DNA of 40,118 nucleotides, from positions 1 to 40,118 of the forward strand of contig NZ_JAAOEN010000031.1 of NCBI RefSeq assembly GCF_011320225.1, read 5' to 3'. The translations under genes were made by a program, and so were the position numbers. The notes beneath the pieces are model-generated. The model saw nothing but the letters and a program-made list of their open reading frames with translations. It did not search any database and was not told where the DNA came from. How positions within the stretch are numbered: the stretch's first letter is position 1; each line of letters begins with the position of its first letter. Positions 24,331-33,193 of this stretch are shown piece after piece. Origin of the DNA: Phytoactinopolyspora limicola (GTDB lineage Bacteria; Actinomycetota; Actinomycetes; Jiangellales; Jiangellaceae).

Positions 24331-25274
24331 GCGCCACCTGGACGACGGGTATGTTGCTGGGGCTCTGCGCCGGCGCGGGACTCCTACTCGTCTGGGCACG
24401 ACTCCCCGCGCGCAACCGGCCCAGTCTGGACGACCGGCTTGCTCCGTACGCCAGCCGTCCCGGTGATCACCGGATCGAACGTATGGTCGCCGACGAGTCC
24501 CTGACTCCGCTGCCCACCCTTGAGCGGATTCTGCGCCCGTATGTGTCCAAAGCCGCCACCACCCTGGGGCGGCTACTCGGCGGCTCCGCGTCCGTACGCC
24601 GCAGGCTGGACCAGGCCGGTCGGCACCAGAGCATTCACCAGTTCCGCGTCCGGCAGCTGATATGGGCGGCAGCCGCTGCAGGTGGTGCCGTGGCGATCAG
24701 CCTCATCTTGCTCGCCGGCGGGTATACGGGTTCACCGGTGTTGCTGCTGATGTTCTGCGTCGCCGGTGCCGTGGGAGGTGTCGTCGCCTGCGATCACCGG
24801 CTCACCGCAGCTGTACGGGAGCGCGAGCGGCGGATGCTGGGTGAGTTTCCCACCATCGCCGACCTGTTGGCGCTGTCCGTCGCCGCCGGCGACGGTGCTG
24901 TCGGGGCCCTGGAACGGGTCACCCGCACGAGCCAGGGGGAGTTGGCCAGGGAGTTGCACCGGGCCCTTGCCGAGGCCCGCACCGGTGCCGGCTTGGTCGA
25001 CGCCCTGGACCGGATCGCCGAGCGGACCAGCCTGACGCCACTAGCGCGGTTCGTCGACGGCGTCGCGGTGGCCGTCGAGCGCGGTACACCACTGGCGGAC
25101 GTGCTGCGCGCCCAGGCAGCCGACGTCCGCGAGCTACGCAAACGCAGCCTGATGGAGACCGGCAGTAGGCGGGAGCTGGCCATGTTGTTCCCGGTGGTCT
25201 TTCTCGTCCTACCCGTCACCATCGTCTTCGCGCTCTACCCCGGCATCGTCCACATCAGCACCGTTGTTCCCTAA
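24327..25274 (+). CDS. tadC: Tad pilus inner-membrane platform protein TadC
   Basis: 315 aa from the ATG at 24327, which overlaps the tadB stop (ATGA). An open frame extends upstream, but its translation is an antisense-quality shadow. The T2SF domain is at about 175-290 (GEFPTIADLLALSVAAGDGAVGALERV), with an N-terminal helix, a central pair of helices (about 110-155) and a C-terminal helix (LFPVVFLVLPVTIVFALYPGI). It forms the second half of the platform for Flp pilus assembly. Confidence 0.88.
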   Translation: MSATWTTGMLLGLCAGAGLLLVWARLPARNRPSLDDRLAPYASRPGDHRIERMVADESLTPLPTLERILRPYVSKAATTLGRLLGGSASVRRRLDQAGRHQSIHQFRVRQLIWAAAAAGGAVAISLILLAGGYTGSPVLLLMFCVAGAVGGVVACDHRLTAAVRERERRMLGEFPTIADLLALSVAAGDGAVGALERVTRTSQGELARELHRALAEARTGAGLVDALDRIAERTSLTPLARFVDGVAVAVERGTPLADVLRAQAADVRELRKRSLMETGSRRELAMLFPVVFLVLPVTIVFALYPGIVHISTVVP

Positions 25275-25328
25275 GACCCGGCCCGGCAACGACCCGGCCC
25301 AGCACAGTCAGCACCGAAAGGAAGCACC

Positions 25329-25568
25329 ATGCCGCCCTCCCCAACGATCGTTCGCCCCCGTCGTATCCGCCGGCCATCCGTGCAGTCGTCCGCTCGCCCC
25401 GACCGACGGCCGTCACTGCGGGAACATCTGCGCGACGAACGGGGCGACGTGCCGGGATGGGTCCTGATCACCATCATGTCCGCCGGAATCGTCGCCGTCT
25501 TGTGGCCATTCGCCGAGCAGTATCTACGCCAGATCCTCGAAGCGGCACTCAGCGTCGTCCGGCCGTGA
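25329..25568 (+). CDS. Flp-like pilin or small Tad membrane protein
   Basis: 79 aa with AAAGGAAG 6 nt before the ATG. A basic N-terminus of about 38 residues leads to RDERGDVPGWVLITIMSAGIVAVLWPFAEQYL. The single hydrophobic segment after an acidic Glu-Arg-Gly-Asp motif resembles Flp prepilins of actinobacterial Tad systems, in which a peptidase cuts after the Gly. The position after tadC is where flp normally lies. The usual Phe and Tyr of Flp after the cleavage site are not obvious, so it may be an accessory protein. Its stop overlaps the next start (GTGA). Confidence 0.65.
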   Translation: MPPSPTIVRPRRIRRPSVQSSARPDRRPSLREHLRDERGDVPGWVLITIMSAGIVAVLWPFAEQYLRQILEAALSVVRP

Positions 25569-25954
25569 AGCTCCGGGCGAGCCAGGAGCGCGGCTCGGCG
25601 GTGGTGGAGTTCACCCTCGTTTCGGTCCTCCTCGTGACGTTGTTCCTCGCCATCGTCCAGATTGGCTTGGTGATACACGTCCGCAACACGTTGGTGGCCA
25701 GCGCCGCCGAGGGCGCCCGATACGCGGCCAACGCCAATCGCGGGCCGGCCGACGGTGCGGATCGGACCCGCACACTGCTGGCCTCATCACTGTCGGCACG
25801 GCTCGGCGGCGACGTCCACGTCCGGACGACTGAGGTTGGTGGCGCACCGGCCGTCGAGGTCACGGTCACCACGACCCTGCCAGTGTTCGGCCTACTCGGC
25901 GTCGAGCGCGGCCTGTCCGCCACCGCACACGCGATCGCGGAGCCGGGGCGGTGA
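25565..25954 (+). CDS. TadE-like pseudopilin
   Basis: 129 aa from GTG at 25565 overlapping the previous stop. The N-terminus reads ASQERGSAVVEFTLVSVLLVTLFLAIVQIGLVIHVRN: the RG-S-A-V-V-E-F motif is the TadE prepilin signature (cleavage before the hydrophobic stretch, with Glu at +5). This is followed by a helical part (AAEGARYAAN) and a beta-rich end. TadE-type pseudopilins are processed by the prepilin peptidase and help build the Flp pilus. The next gene again overlaps (GTGA). Confidence 0.9.
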   Translation: MKLRASQERGSAVVEFTLVSVLLVTLFLAIVQIGLVIHVRNTLVASAAEGARYAANANRGPADGADRTRTLLASSLSARLGGDVHVRTTEVGGAPAVEVTVTTTLPVFGLLGVERGLSATAHAIAEPGR

Positions 25955-26451
25955 TCCGGTTCTTCGCCCGCGGTCAGGCCGACACGGGGCGGCCGGTGCG
26001 GGCCGCGCGACGGACGACGTTTCGACGGTGGATCACCGGCGGGGAACGTGGGTCCGCCATCGTGGAGTTTCACCTACTCGGCCTGTTGTTACTCGTGCCG
26101 GTGGTGTACATCATGGTGGCCACGCTGGATGTGCAACGCTCGTCGTACGGGGTCACCCAAGCCGCCCGAGAGGCAGGCCGGTTGTACGTCGTCACCGGAG
26201 ACCTTTCCGCTGCCCGCCAGGCCGCGGCCGTGGCACTACGCGACCAGAGGCTCGACGCCGGGGACGTGTCCGTCAACGTGACCTGCCCGGCCGCACCATG
26301 CCATCGGCCTGGCACCGAGGTCACGGTGACGGTCCACACGGAGGTGGCGCTGCCTTTGGTCCCGGATGTTCTGGCCGGTGTCGCACACACCCGGATCCCC
26401 GTCACGGCCACCCATGTTGCCGTGGTCGACCGCTACCGGCCGGCGTCATGA
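25951..26451 (+). CDS. Second TadE-like pseudopilin
   Basis: 166 aa from GTG at 25951. A basic head of about 30 residues precedes GGERGSAIVEFHLLGLLLLVPVVYIMVATLDVQRSS, again a TadE-type prepilin motif (Glu-Arg-Gly, then E at +5). A region with AAREAGRLYVVTGD and two Cys (TCPAAPC) follows. This is the expected TadF-like place in the operon. The start and stop overlap both neighbours, so expression is tightly coupled. Confidence 0.88.
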   Translation: MIRFFARGQADTGRPVRAARRTTFRRWITGGERGSAIVEFHLLGLLLLVPVVYIMVATLDVQRSSYGVTQAAREAGRLYVVTGDLSAARQAAAVALRDQRLDAGDVSVNVTCPAAPCHRPGTEVTVTVHTEVALPLVPDVLAGVAHTRIPVTATHVAVVDRYRPAS

Positions 26452-26924
26452 CCACGGGCCACACTCGACGCGGCCGTTGGGTGCCTGACGATCACGAGTC
26501 CGGCCAGATCACCCTGTTGATCATCGGCCTCGCCTTGGTCCTGGGGCTCGTCGTCGCCACGGTCGCCAGCGCATCGAACGCTTTTCTTGTCCGGCGCTCG
26601 CTCAGTTCCTGGACCGATGGTGCGGTCACCGTCGCTGCTCAGCAGGTTGCTCACGAGGATCTCTACGGCGGTGCACCCGTGTCGGTCCTACCGATCTCCC
26701 CGGTGGCCGCCCACCGGGCGGTCGTCGATTACGCGGCACGGCACGACCTGGCTGGCCGATTCGACAGTTTCGCCGTCGCGCAGGTGACGGTGGACCGCGG
26801 TAGCGGGCAGGTCACCGTCGAATTCACCGCTTCGGCGCCGCTCCTGCCGTTCGGCCATCTCACCCAGGGGCGGACGGAGGTGCAGATCACCGCCAAATCC
26901 ACCGCTTTAGTCCCAATCGACTGA
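26448..26924 (+). CDS. TadG-like pilus-locus protein
   Basis: 158 aa from the ATG at 26448, which overlaps the previous stop (ATGA). A long upstream frame is a shadow of the two TadE genes. The N-terminus HESGQITLLIIGLALVLGLVVATVASASNAF is the (E/D)xGQ motif and helix of actinobacterial TadG-like proteins, followed by a soluble domain with SSWTDGAVTVAAQQ. It is the last gene of the Tad operon. The VWA domain of proteobacterial TadG is absent, as usual for the short actinobacterial form. Confidence 0.82.
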   Translation: MTTGHTRRGRWVPDDHESGQITLLIIGLALVLGLVVATVASASNAFLVRRSLSSWTDGAVTVAAQQVAHEDLYGGAPVSVLPISPVAAHRAVVDYAARHDLAGRFDSFAVAQVTVDRGSGQVTVEFTASAPLLPFGHLTQGRTEVQITAKSTALVPID

Positions 26925-27050
26925 CTTACCCTCCCGTACGTCGTCGATATTTGTCCAGCTTTTGCCTGGTTTCCGGGTACGTACGTAGTTGCGGGCCCAG
27001 CCGTATGTGGATAACCACGACGCGGCGCCCGGGCCACCACCGGCAACGTC

Positions 27051-27611
27051 ATGATCGTGATGCAGCGGGCGGATGCGGACGACGACATGACCTTGCTCCA
27101 CCGGGTCAGAAGGGGCGACGACGAAGCGTTCACCACGCTCTATCGACGAGTGGCGCCAAACGCCCGTAGCGCTGCCCGTCACATCGTGCGCGACGCCGAC
27201 GTAGCCGACGATCTCGTCCACGACGCCTTCTACCAAACCTTGCGCGCGGTGCGCTCCGGGCACGGCCCAACCGATTCGTTCGGGGCGTACATCCTGGCCA
27301 CGGTCAAGCGGTTGGCCTACCGGCACGCGCTCGTCCAGCGCCGCATGACGTGCACCGACGACAACACCCTGTGGGAGCGGCTGATCGCCCCACCGGCCTT
27401 TCATTCACCACAGACCGATCTCGTGGCCGCGGCGTGGGCCAGTCTGCCGAGCCGCTGGCGCAGTGTCCTCTGGCTTATCGAGGTCGACCGTTACTCGCCG
27501 GCCGAGCTGGCGCCCGGCATGAAGATGACCGCCAACGCCGTATCGAGCCTGGCCACGCGCGCCCGCGGGGCACTCCGCTCGGCGTACTTGGCTCAACTCC
27601 AGGAGGCGTAG
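27051..27611 (+). CDS. RNA polymerase sigma-70-family factor (ECF-like)
   Basis: 186 aa. Region 2 is clear: LHRVRRGDDEAFTTLYRRVAPNARSAARHIVRDADVADDLVHDAFYQTL. Region 4 at the C-terminus is WASLPSRWRSVLWLIEVDRYSPAELAPGMKMTANAVSSLATRARGALRSAYL, with the Ala-Arg-Gly-Ala-Leu-Arg helix seen in ECF factors. No C-terminal zinc-finger anti-sigma domain is fused and no anti-sigma gene follows. It lies 126 bp after the Tad operon and converges with a LAL regulator 20 bp away, so its targets could include the Tad genes, though this is only position-based. Ribosome site weak. Confidence 0.88.
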   Translation: MIVMQRADADDDMTLLHRVRRGDDEAFTTLYRRVAPNARSAARHIVRDADVADDLVHDAFYQTLRAVRSGHGPTDSFGAYILATVKRLAYRHALVQRRMTCTDDNTLWERLIAPPAFHSPQTDLVAAAWASLPSRWRSVLWLIEVDRYSPAELAPGMKMTANAVSSLATRARGALRSAYLAQLQEA

Positions 27612-27631
27612 CCAGTACCCGGCGCTCCCGG

Positions 27632-30406
27632 TCAGCCGGTGGGGTCGGTGTCGGCCTTGACCAAACCGACGAGTTCCGTTCTCGACCGGATACCCAACTT
27701 GCGGAAGATCCGGCCGAGATGAGTCTCCACCGTGCGAACGGAGATGAACAATTCGGTCGCGATCTCCCGGTTCCGCTTCCCGGCCGCTACTCGCGACGCG
27801 ATGCGCTGTTCGGCCTCGGTCAGTTCGCCTAGGTGAGCCGTCTCCGACGCCGGTGAACGCCCGGCGGCCCGCAACTCACGTTCGGCTCTGGTCACCAGCG
27901 CCCCGGCACCACACTCCTGAGCGAGCACCAATCCCCGATAGAGCCAGCGGGCCGCCTCCACCCGGCGACCGAGCCGACGCAACCGCTCACCGAAACACAG
28001 CATCGTTCGGGCCAGTTCCAGCGGAGATACAAGCTCGGCTCGGACGTCGACAGCTTCGTGAAACAGCTCGATCGATGCCTCCCCTTCCGCGGTCAGCGCC
28101 CTACATCGGGCTAGGGCGTGCTGCGCCCATGCCGATGGCACCTTCTGAACGCGGTCGGCGAAGTCCGCCAACGCTGCCCCGGCGCGTCCCGGCTCCCCGG
28201 CCCGTATGCAGGCCTCGATGTACTCCGGCTCAGCTGGCAGAAGCGACGGATCTACATGCTCCAGCGCGTACCGGCGGGCATGCTCCAGCACGGGGACAGC
28301 CTCGTCGAGTTGCCCCAGCACGAGCAGAAGCGCACCGGTCTCCGCCTGCGCCACCGCGGTCGCCCATCCGTCACCGTGCCGACGCGCCCCTTCGACCGCT
28401 TGCTGCCGGCACTGCCAAGCCAGTTCCGGCTCACCCAGGAGCCCGTACACCCGGATCATGTGTGCGGAGACAACGGACCGCCATACCCCGCCGATGGCCG
28501 TACGCTCCCAGGCCGTCGCCGCGGCGTGGGCCGCTGGGAGCCGACCGGCCCGCACCTCCAACTCCACGAGGGCCGACTGGGCGGCGCTTTGCAGCAATGT
28601 CGCCCCGCTGAACCTCCCGTCCATAACGACGTCCTGCAATAGGCGGCGAGCCTCGTCCATCCGCTCGGCACGCATGAGGACCATGGCGCGGCACACCGAC
28701 CACTCGGCGTCGGAGAGCACATCACCCTCACCAACTTTCGACGGCGCCTCCTGCGGCAACTGCGTGGCCGCGGTACACGGATCGCCGGAGATGGAACCGA
28801 TCCAGGCCGAGGCGCACTGATGTGCGTGCCGGGTAGCATCGTCGAAGTCGGCGGCATAGTGCCCGGCCAAGGTCAACAGCCTGGAGGCCTCAGCCTGTTC
28901 CATCCGCCACGCGAAGCCCATGGCACCGGCCAGCTCAAGACGCGCCGCGCGCCCCGGGTCGAGCTCGCCTACCTCCTCGACATGCCTCGCGATCAGCCCG
29001 ACGGCGACGTCACCGCCGAGCAGGTTTCGAGCCCGTACCTCCAGCAGCGCTAGATCGGCTCGCTGAACCGCAGTGGTGTCCTGGGTAAACCTCTCCCGCG
29101 CCATCCCGATCGCCTCGTCGAGCCGGCCGCTGACCAAAGCCAGATTGCCGGCCACGATCAGCCTGTCGCCCCGGTCCCAGGTATCTCCGGTCAACCGGAC
29201 CGCATCCCGGCTCAAGGCCAGCGCACGGTCCACCTCTCCTCGAGTGCGGGCCCGATGGGCCGCGGCCATCAGCCGAGCCGCGAGGTCGTCGTCTTCATCG
29301 ATGGTGGTCTGCGCCAAGTGCCAAACGCTCTGGTCGGCCTCGGGCTGACCCGCGGTTGGACCAGAGAGGACCTCCGCCAGCTCCTGGTGCGCGCGTCGCT
29401 GCTCCGACGGGGTCGCGGCCTGCCAGACCAGCGATTGCAGCGGCGGCTGACGGAAGCGGAAGGTACCGTCCGATCCATCCAGGTGGTGGTCCAGCAACCA
29501 CGCCGCCGTGCCGTCGACGGCGCCGTCGAGTGCCCTGGTCAACGGTGCCAGGTGACCGTCGGCTGCGGCGGCCAGCAGCAATGCGTGCCGGCGGGTGTCG
29601 TCGAGCCCGTCCAGAACCGCGCCGAACATGTCGTGTAGCACGGGTGACTTCGGCAGGTAACGATCCAGCTCGACGTGTCCGGTCAGCTGGGCGACGGGGA
29701 GCCGGCTCACCGCGTCGAGCAATACCCGCGGGTTGCCTCCCGCGAGGGCGACGATTCGTTCAGCAACCGCCCGGCGTACCGGTGGATTCCCGGCCCGTTG
29801 AACCAGCCGGACCGCCTCCGCGCTCGGGAGCTCATCAAGGTGGACCGCGGTCAGACCTCGATATTGCTCGAACTCCTCGCCAGCCAGGCCCGCCACAACG
29901 ACCACAACAGGGCTGCCACGCAACCTCCGGGTCACAAAACCCAGGACCTCCTGAGAACGTGGGTCCAATAGGTGAGCGTCGTCGATCAGCAAAACAACCG
30001 GGGCGGCGACTTCGGCGATCAACGCCTGCAACCGGATCGCGACCTCGTAGCCGGTGGCGGTAGGCGTCAGTTCCTTCAGCAGGCTCTGCACAAGATGTGC
30101 CGACTCGGCCGGACACCTCGACGCCAGCGAGTCCGCCACCGCGGACAACGCAAGGTGTAGCCCGGAGTATGGCCACTCCCGTTCGGCTCCGGCACCAACA
30201 ACGTAGGACACCGCAAGCGCCCCGGGCTCGGTCCCACCATCGGCTCGCGCGCGGTCGGCCAGATCTCGCAGCAGCGCCGTCTTGCCCACACCAGAGTTGC
30301 CGGTGACGACGGCTCCACCACCCGACCCCGACAACGTCGCGGTCACCAACGCCCACAGTCGATCATGCTCCTCGTCACGGCCGATCAGCTCGCCGCGCAA
30401 CGCCAT
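27632..30406 (-). CDS. LuxR-family transcriptional regulator, LAL type
   Basis: 924 aa from the ATG at 30406 (MALRGELIGRDEE), with GGGGGCGAG directly upstream; an in-frame ATG 5 codons earlier and a longer frame to 30565 are alternatives. Walker A is TGNSGVGKT (about 35-43); Walker B is VVLLIDDAHLLD. A long helical TPR-like middle follows. The C-terminal LuxR HTH reads LTEAEQRIASRVAAGKRNREIATELFISVRTVETHLGRIF. The protein is expected to sense a small molecule or partner through its central region and activate transcription. It is divergent from another LAL regulator, with 12-bp iterons between them. Its 5' frame extension runs into those iterons and is probably not translated. Confidence 0.9.
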   Translation of the reverse strand: MALRGELIGRDEEHDRLWALVTATLSGSGGGAVVTGNSGVGKTALLRDLADRARADGGTEPGALAVSYVVGAGAEREWPYSGLHLALSAVADSLASRCPAESAHLVQSLLKELTPTATGYEVAIRLQALIAEVAAPVVLLIDDAHLLDPRSQEVLGFVTRRLRGSPVVVVVAGLAGEEFEQYRGLTAVHLDELPSAEAVRLVQRAGNPPVRRAVAERIVALAGGNPRVLLDAVSRLPVAQLTGHVELDRYLPKSPVLHDMFGAVLDGLDDTRRHALLLAAAADGHLAPLTRALDGAVDGTAAWLLDHHLDGSDGTFRFRQPPLQSLVWQAATPSEQRRAHQELAEVLSGPTAGQPEADQSVWHLAQTTIDEDDDLAARLMAAAHRARTRGEVDRALALSRDAVRLTGDTWDRGDRLIVAGNLALVSGRLDEAIGMARERFTQDTTAVQRADLALLEVRARNLLGGDVAVGLIARHVEEVGELDPGRAARLELAGAMGFAWRMEQAEASRLLTLAGHYAADFDDATRHAHQCASAWIGSISGDPCTAATQLPQEAPSKVGEGDVLSDAEWSVCRAMVLMRAERMDEARRLLQDVVMDGRFSGATLLQSAAQSALVELEVRAGRLPAAHAAATAWERTAIGGVWRSVVSAHMIRVYGLLGEPELAWQCRQQAVEGARRHGDGWATAVAQAETGALLLVLGQLDEAVPVLEHARRYALEHVDPSLLPAEPEYIEACIRAGEPGRAGAALADFADRVQKVPSAWAQHALARCRALTAEGEASIELFHEAVDVRAELVSPLELARTMLCFGERLRRLGRRVEAARWLYRGLVLAQECGAGALVTRAERELRAAGRSPASETAHLGELTEAEQRIASRVAAGKRNREIATELFISVRTVETHLGRIFRKLGIRSRTELVGLVKADTDPTG

Positions 30407-30520
30407 CTCGCCCCCAAGCATCTGGTCCACACCAAACGACACGTGCGAGCAGGCCCCCAATGGCTTCTCGTCACGATATTCACCAGGACAGCGGTATCTC
30501 GTGATTCTGATGAGAATGCC

Positions 30521-30626
30521 GGGGTGGTCTTCGGGGTGAAGGCAAGGGTGATCACCCTGATGCACAGTTCACGCGGCCAAACCTCTCTAGGGGGTGATCT
30601 TCGGGGTGATCATCGGGGTGATACAA
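30521..30626. promoter_or_regulatory. Two triplets of a 12-bp iteron between divergent LAL regulators
   Basis: GGGGTGrTCTTC-type units begin at 30521, 30533 and 30545 and again at 30591, 30603 and 30615, exactly 12 bp apart within each triplet; the two triplets are 70 bp apart and share a 19-bp match. GGGTGATCACCC at 30546-30557 is a palindrome within the first set, and a further GGGGTGG is at 30644. They fill the promoter region of both divergent genes (271-bp gap, 30407-30677), where cooperative binding of a regulator is expected. Confidence 0.65.
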
Positions 30627-30677
30627 AGGAAGCGGATCGCAACGGGGTGGTTTCCCGCCTCATGAGCGGACGGGAGA

Positions 30678-33149
30678 GTGGTGGGTTTGCCCGTCGATGG
30701 GCCCGAGATAGCTGCGGAGTCGGCGACCGCCGCTTCATCGGCTATCCCCCGGCCCCGGCTGCTGACGGCCCTCAGCACCGCTGATGCTCCCTCCATCGTC
30801 GTGCTGCAAGGACCAGCCGGCAGCGGCAAGTCCGTCCTCCTCGCCCAGATCGCGCGCCGGATGGGTGATGGCTCCGTCAACTGGGTCCACCGTGGCCCGG
30901 AGGGCCAAGCCGAGCGCCCGGTGCCGGCCGACATTCGGGTGCTGATGATCGACGACGCTTGTGGAGTGGACACCGGCACTCGGCGCTCAACCCTCAAGAC
31001 GGCCCACACGGTTGGCACCCGCGTGCTCGTGGCAACCCGCCATCCGCTGGCGGAGGTCACGGCGGCGATGCTGCTTGAGGGGCGCGCACGTGTGGTCCCC
31101 GTGGACGAGTTGTTCTTCACCATTGACGAGGTCGACGCGCTGGCTGACCAGCTGGGTGTGGCGCTGAGCCGAGAGGAGCTCACCGACCTCCACTACACCA
31201 CCGATGGCTGGCCCGCACTCGTCAGCGCGGCCCTCCGCCACCGCGGTTCCGGCACCATGCGCCAGCTGCCGGAGCTGGCCACCCAGTTCGTCCGGGACGA
31301 GGTTCTCGCTGCGCGGTCTCACCAGGAACGTGCGTTACTCACCGACGCGGCGGTGCTCCCCCGATTCGACCTCCCCGCCCTGGCGATTCTGCTCGCCGAT
31401 CACACCACGGCGAACCCCGCCGACGTCGTCGACCATTGGGCCCGGCGCGGTTGGGTCCGATACGACGGCCCCGATCACTGGCGCCTGTTGCAGCCTCTCC
31501 GCCAATGCCTGCTGGCCGACTTGGATCTCGGTCAGCCGGGGCGGCGTACCACCCTCGCCACGCGGGCCGCGCATGCCATGATCGCTGCCGGTCGAGCCGT
31601 CGACGCTCTCCCGCATCTGCTCGAGGCGTCGCTGCACGACATAGTCCTCAGCGTCCTCAAGGAACAATCGATGAGTGAGGTGGCGCCTCGGGGCAGCTGG
31701 GAGCAGGCGGGACAGGCGTTCGCCGCGCTCGCCGACGACGTCGTCGCCGGCGATCCCGCGTTGCTGCTGATGGCGGGGGTCACCGCCCTGCGCCCACCGC
31801 CGGATATCGAGACCTTCGCACTCAGGCTGAACCAAGCCGAGAAACTCCTGGATCAGTCATCGCTGAACGGTCCGGTGATGTCGCACCGATCGCTCAGCAT
31901 GCACCTGGCGCGGTGCCGCGGCGACATCGAAACAGCCAACACGATCGAACACACCGCACGCGAACTCATCGAGACAGCGACGGACACCCAGCGGCGCGAA
32001 CATGCGAACCGCATCCTGTTTTTCCACTACCAGGTAGGCACCTCGAGGCTCGCCGCGGGCCAGCTGGCCGAGGCCGAGACGGCGCTACGCACCGCGCGCA
32101 CCATGGCACGGATCAACCGGGCGGAGTGGTACACCGCCACGAGTGAAGCCAAACTCAGCTACGTCTGTTTCCTCCGCGGTCAGCTCACCGCGGCACGGCA
32201 GACGGTTGAGTCGCTGCTCGTGACTCTCGGCCAACACGGCTGGCTCGAACGCCAGTTCACCGACCATCTTCACATCACCCAAGGCATGCTCGATCTTGAG
32301 TACGGCCACACTTGGGCCGTGCCGGACCACCTTCACGCAGCGCAGGCCCGGCTCGAGGCGGACGCCGAACCACCTGCGGCACGGCTGGCCTACGCGTGGT
32401 CGGTCCTAGCGCTGATGTCTGGTGATACAGGCGTAGCACAGCGGGCGATGCTTCTGTCCGGGCCGGACTACCCCACCAACAACCTGCCCCTCAACCGGGT
32501 GTTGGCGGCGATCGCCCGCGCGCACGTCCATCTAGTTGACGGCGAACCGATCACCGCGCTCAACCACCTCGACGACGTCGCCGACACAGCCGTCCTGCCA
32601 CCGCTGGTCGCCATCACCCGTGCTCGCATCTGCCTCGCCCTGGACGATCCACTCGGCGCCCGGCGCGAGCTGACGCCCTACCAGGAGATCGACGATCGCC
32701 TGACCCTCACCGACCGGGCCGACCTCCTGGCCCTGCTGGCCGAGTGTGCGTTACGTCAAGGCGATGACCCTCGTCCGGCGTTCGCCAGACTGGTGGCGGT
32801 CTTGGAGCGCACCGGCGCCCGCCGACCGGTCATGCTGCTGCCTCAGCTGCGCGACACAGTGATCAGCGGCCAGCTGCCCGGCGTGCCCTCCGGTCGGAGC
32901 GCCGGGCTCGGCCGGCAACTGGCGGCCCTGCTGCGGGCGGGCAGCACAGGTCTGCCGGTGCTGTCCAAACGCGAGTCACAGCTGCTGGCAGCCCTCGCCG
33001 GTTCGGCCACACTCGCTGACATCGCGGGATCGATGTACGTCACTGCGAACACGCTCAAGACCATCAGTCGCGGCTTATATCGCAAACTCAGCGTCACCGA
33101 TCGGTACCAAGCCGTCGACGTCGCACGCGCGCTCGGCCTGCTCACCTGA
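30678..33149 (+). CDS. LuxR-family transcriptional regulator, MalT-like
   Basis: 823 aa starting GTG-GTG at 30678, with CGGGAGA immediately before it. Walker A is GPAGSGKS (45-52) and Walker B IRVLMIDDA (about 86-94). The organisation is that of MalT: NTPase module, arginine- and Leu-rich helical middle, TPR-like repeats (about 440-700), and a C-terminal LuxR HTH: LSKRESQLLAALAGSATLADIAGSMYVTANTLKTISRGLY. MalT-type proteins bind ATP and a sugar or other inducer and activate uptake operons. The carbohydrate ABC genes lie just downstream on the other strand (44 bp between the stops), so a role in controlling them is plausible but unproven. Confidence 0.88.
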   Translation: MVGLPVDGPEIAAESATAASSAIPRPRLLTALSTADAPSIVVLQGPAGSGKSVLLAQIARRMGDGSVNWVHRGPEGQAERPVPADIRVLMIDDACGVDTGTRRSTLKTAHTVGTRVLVATRHPLAEVTAAMLLEGRARVVPVDELFFTIDEVDALADQLGVALSREELTDLHYTTDGWPALVSAALRHRGSGTMRQLPELATQFVRDEVLAARSHQERALLTDAAVLPRFDLPALAILLADHTTANPADVVDHWARRGWVRYDGPDHWRLLQPLRQCLLADLDLGQPGRRTTLATRAAHAMIAAGRAVDALPHLLEASLHDIVLSVLKEQSMSEVAPRGSWEQAGQAFAALADDVVAGDPALLLMAGVTALRPPPDIETFALRLNQAEKLLDQSSLNGPVMSHRSLSMHLARCRGDIETANTIEHTARELIETATDTQRREHANRILFFHYQVGTSRLAAGQLAEAETALRTARTMARINRAEWYTATSEAKLSYVCFLRGQLTAARQTVESLLVTLGQHGWLERQFTDHLHITQGMLDLEYGHTWAVPDHLHAAQARLEADAEPPAARLAYAWSVLALMSGDTGVAQRAMLLSGPDYPTNNLPLNRVLAAIARAHVHLVDGEPITALNHLDDVADTAVLPPLVAITRARICLALDDPLGARRELTPYQEIDDRLTLTDRADLLALLAECALRQGDDPRPAFARLVAVLERTGARRPVMLLPQLRDTVISGQLPGVPSGRSAGLGRQLAALLRAGSTGLPVLSKRESQLLAALAGSATLADIAGSMYVTANTLKTISRGLYRKLSVTDRYQAVDVARALGLLT

Positions 33150-33193
33150 ACCGCGCCGCTCCGACCGCACGTTCACGCGGTGCCACGAGCGCG

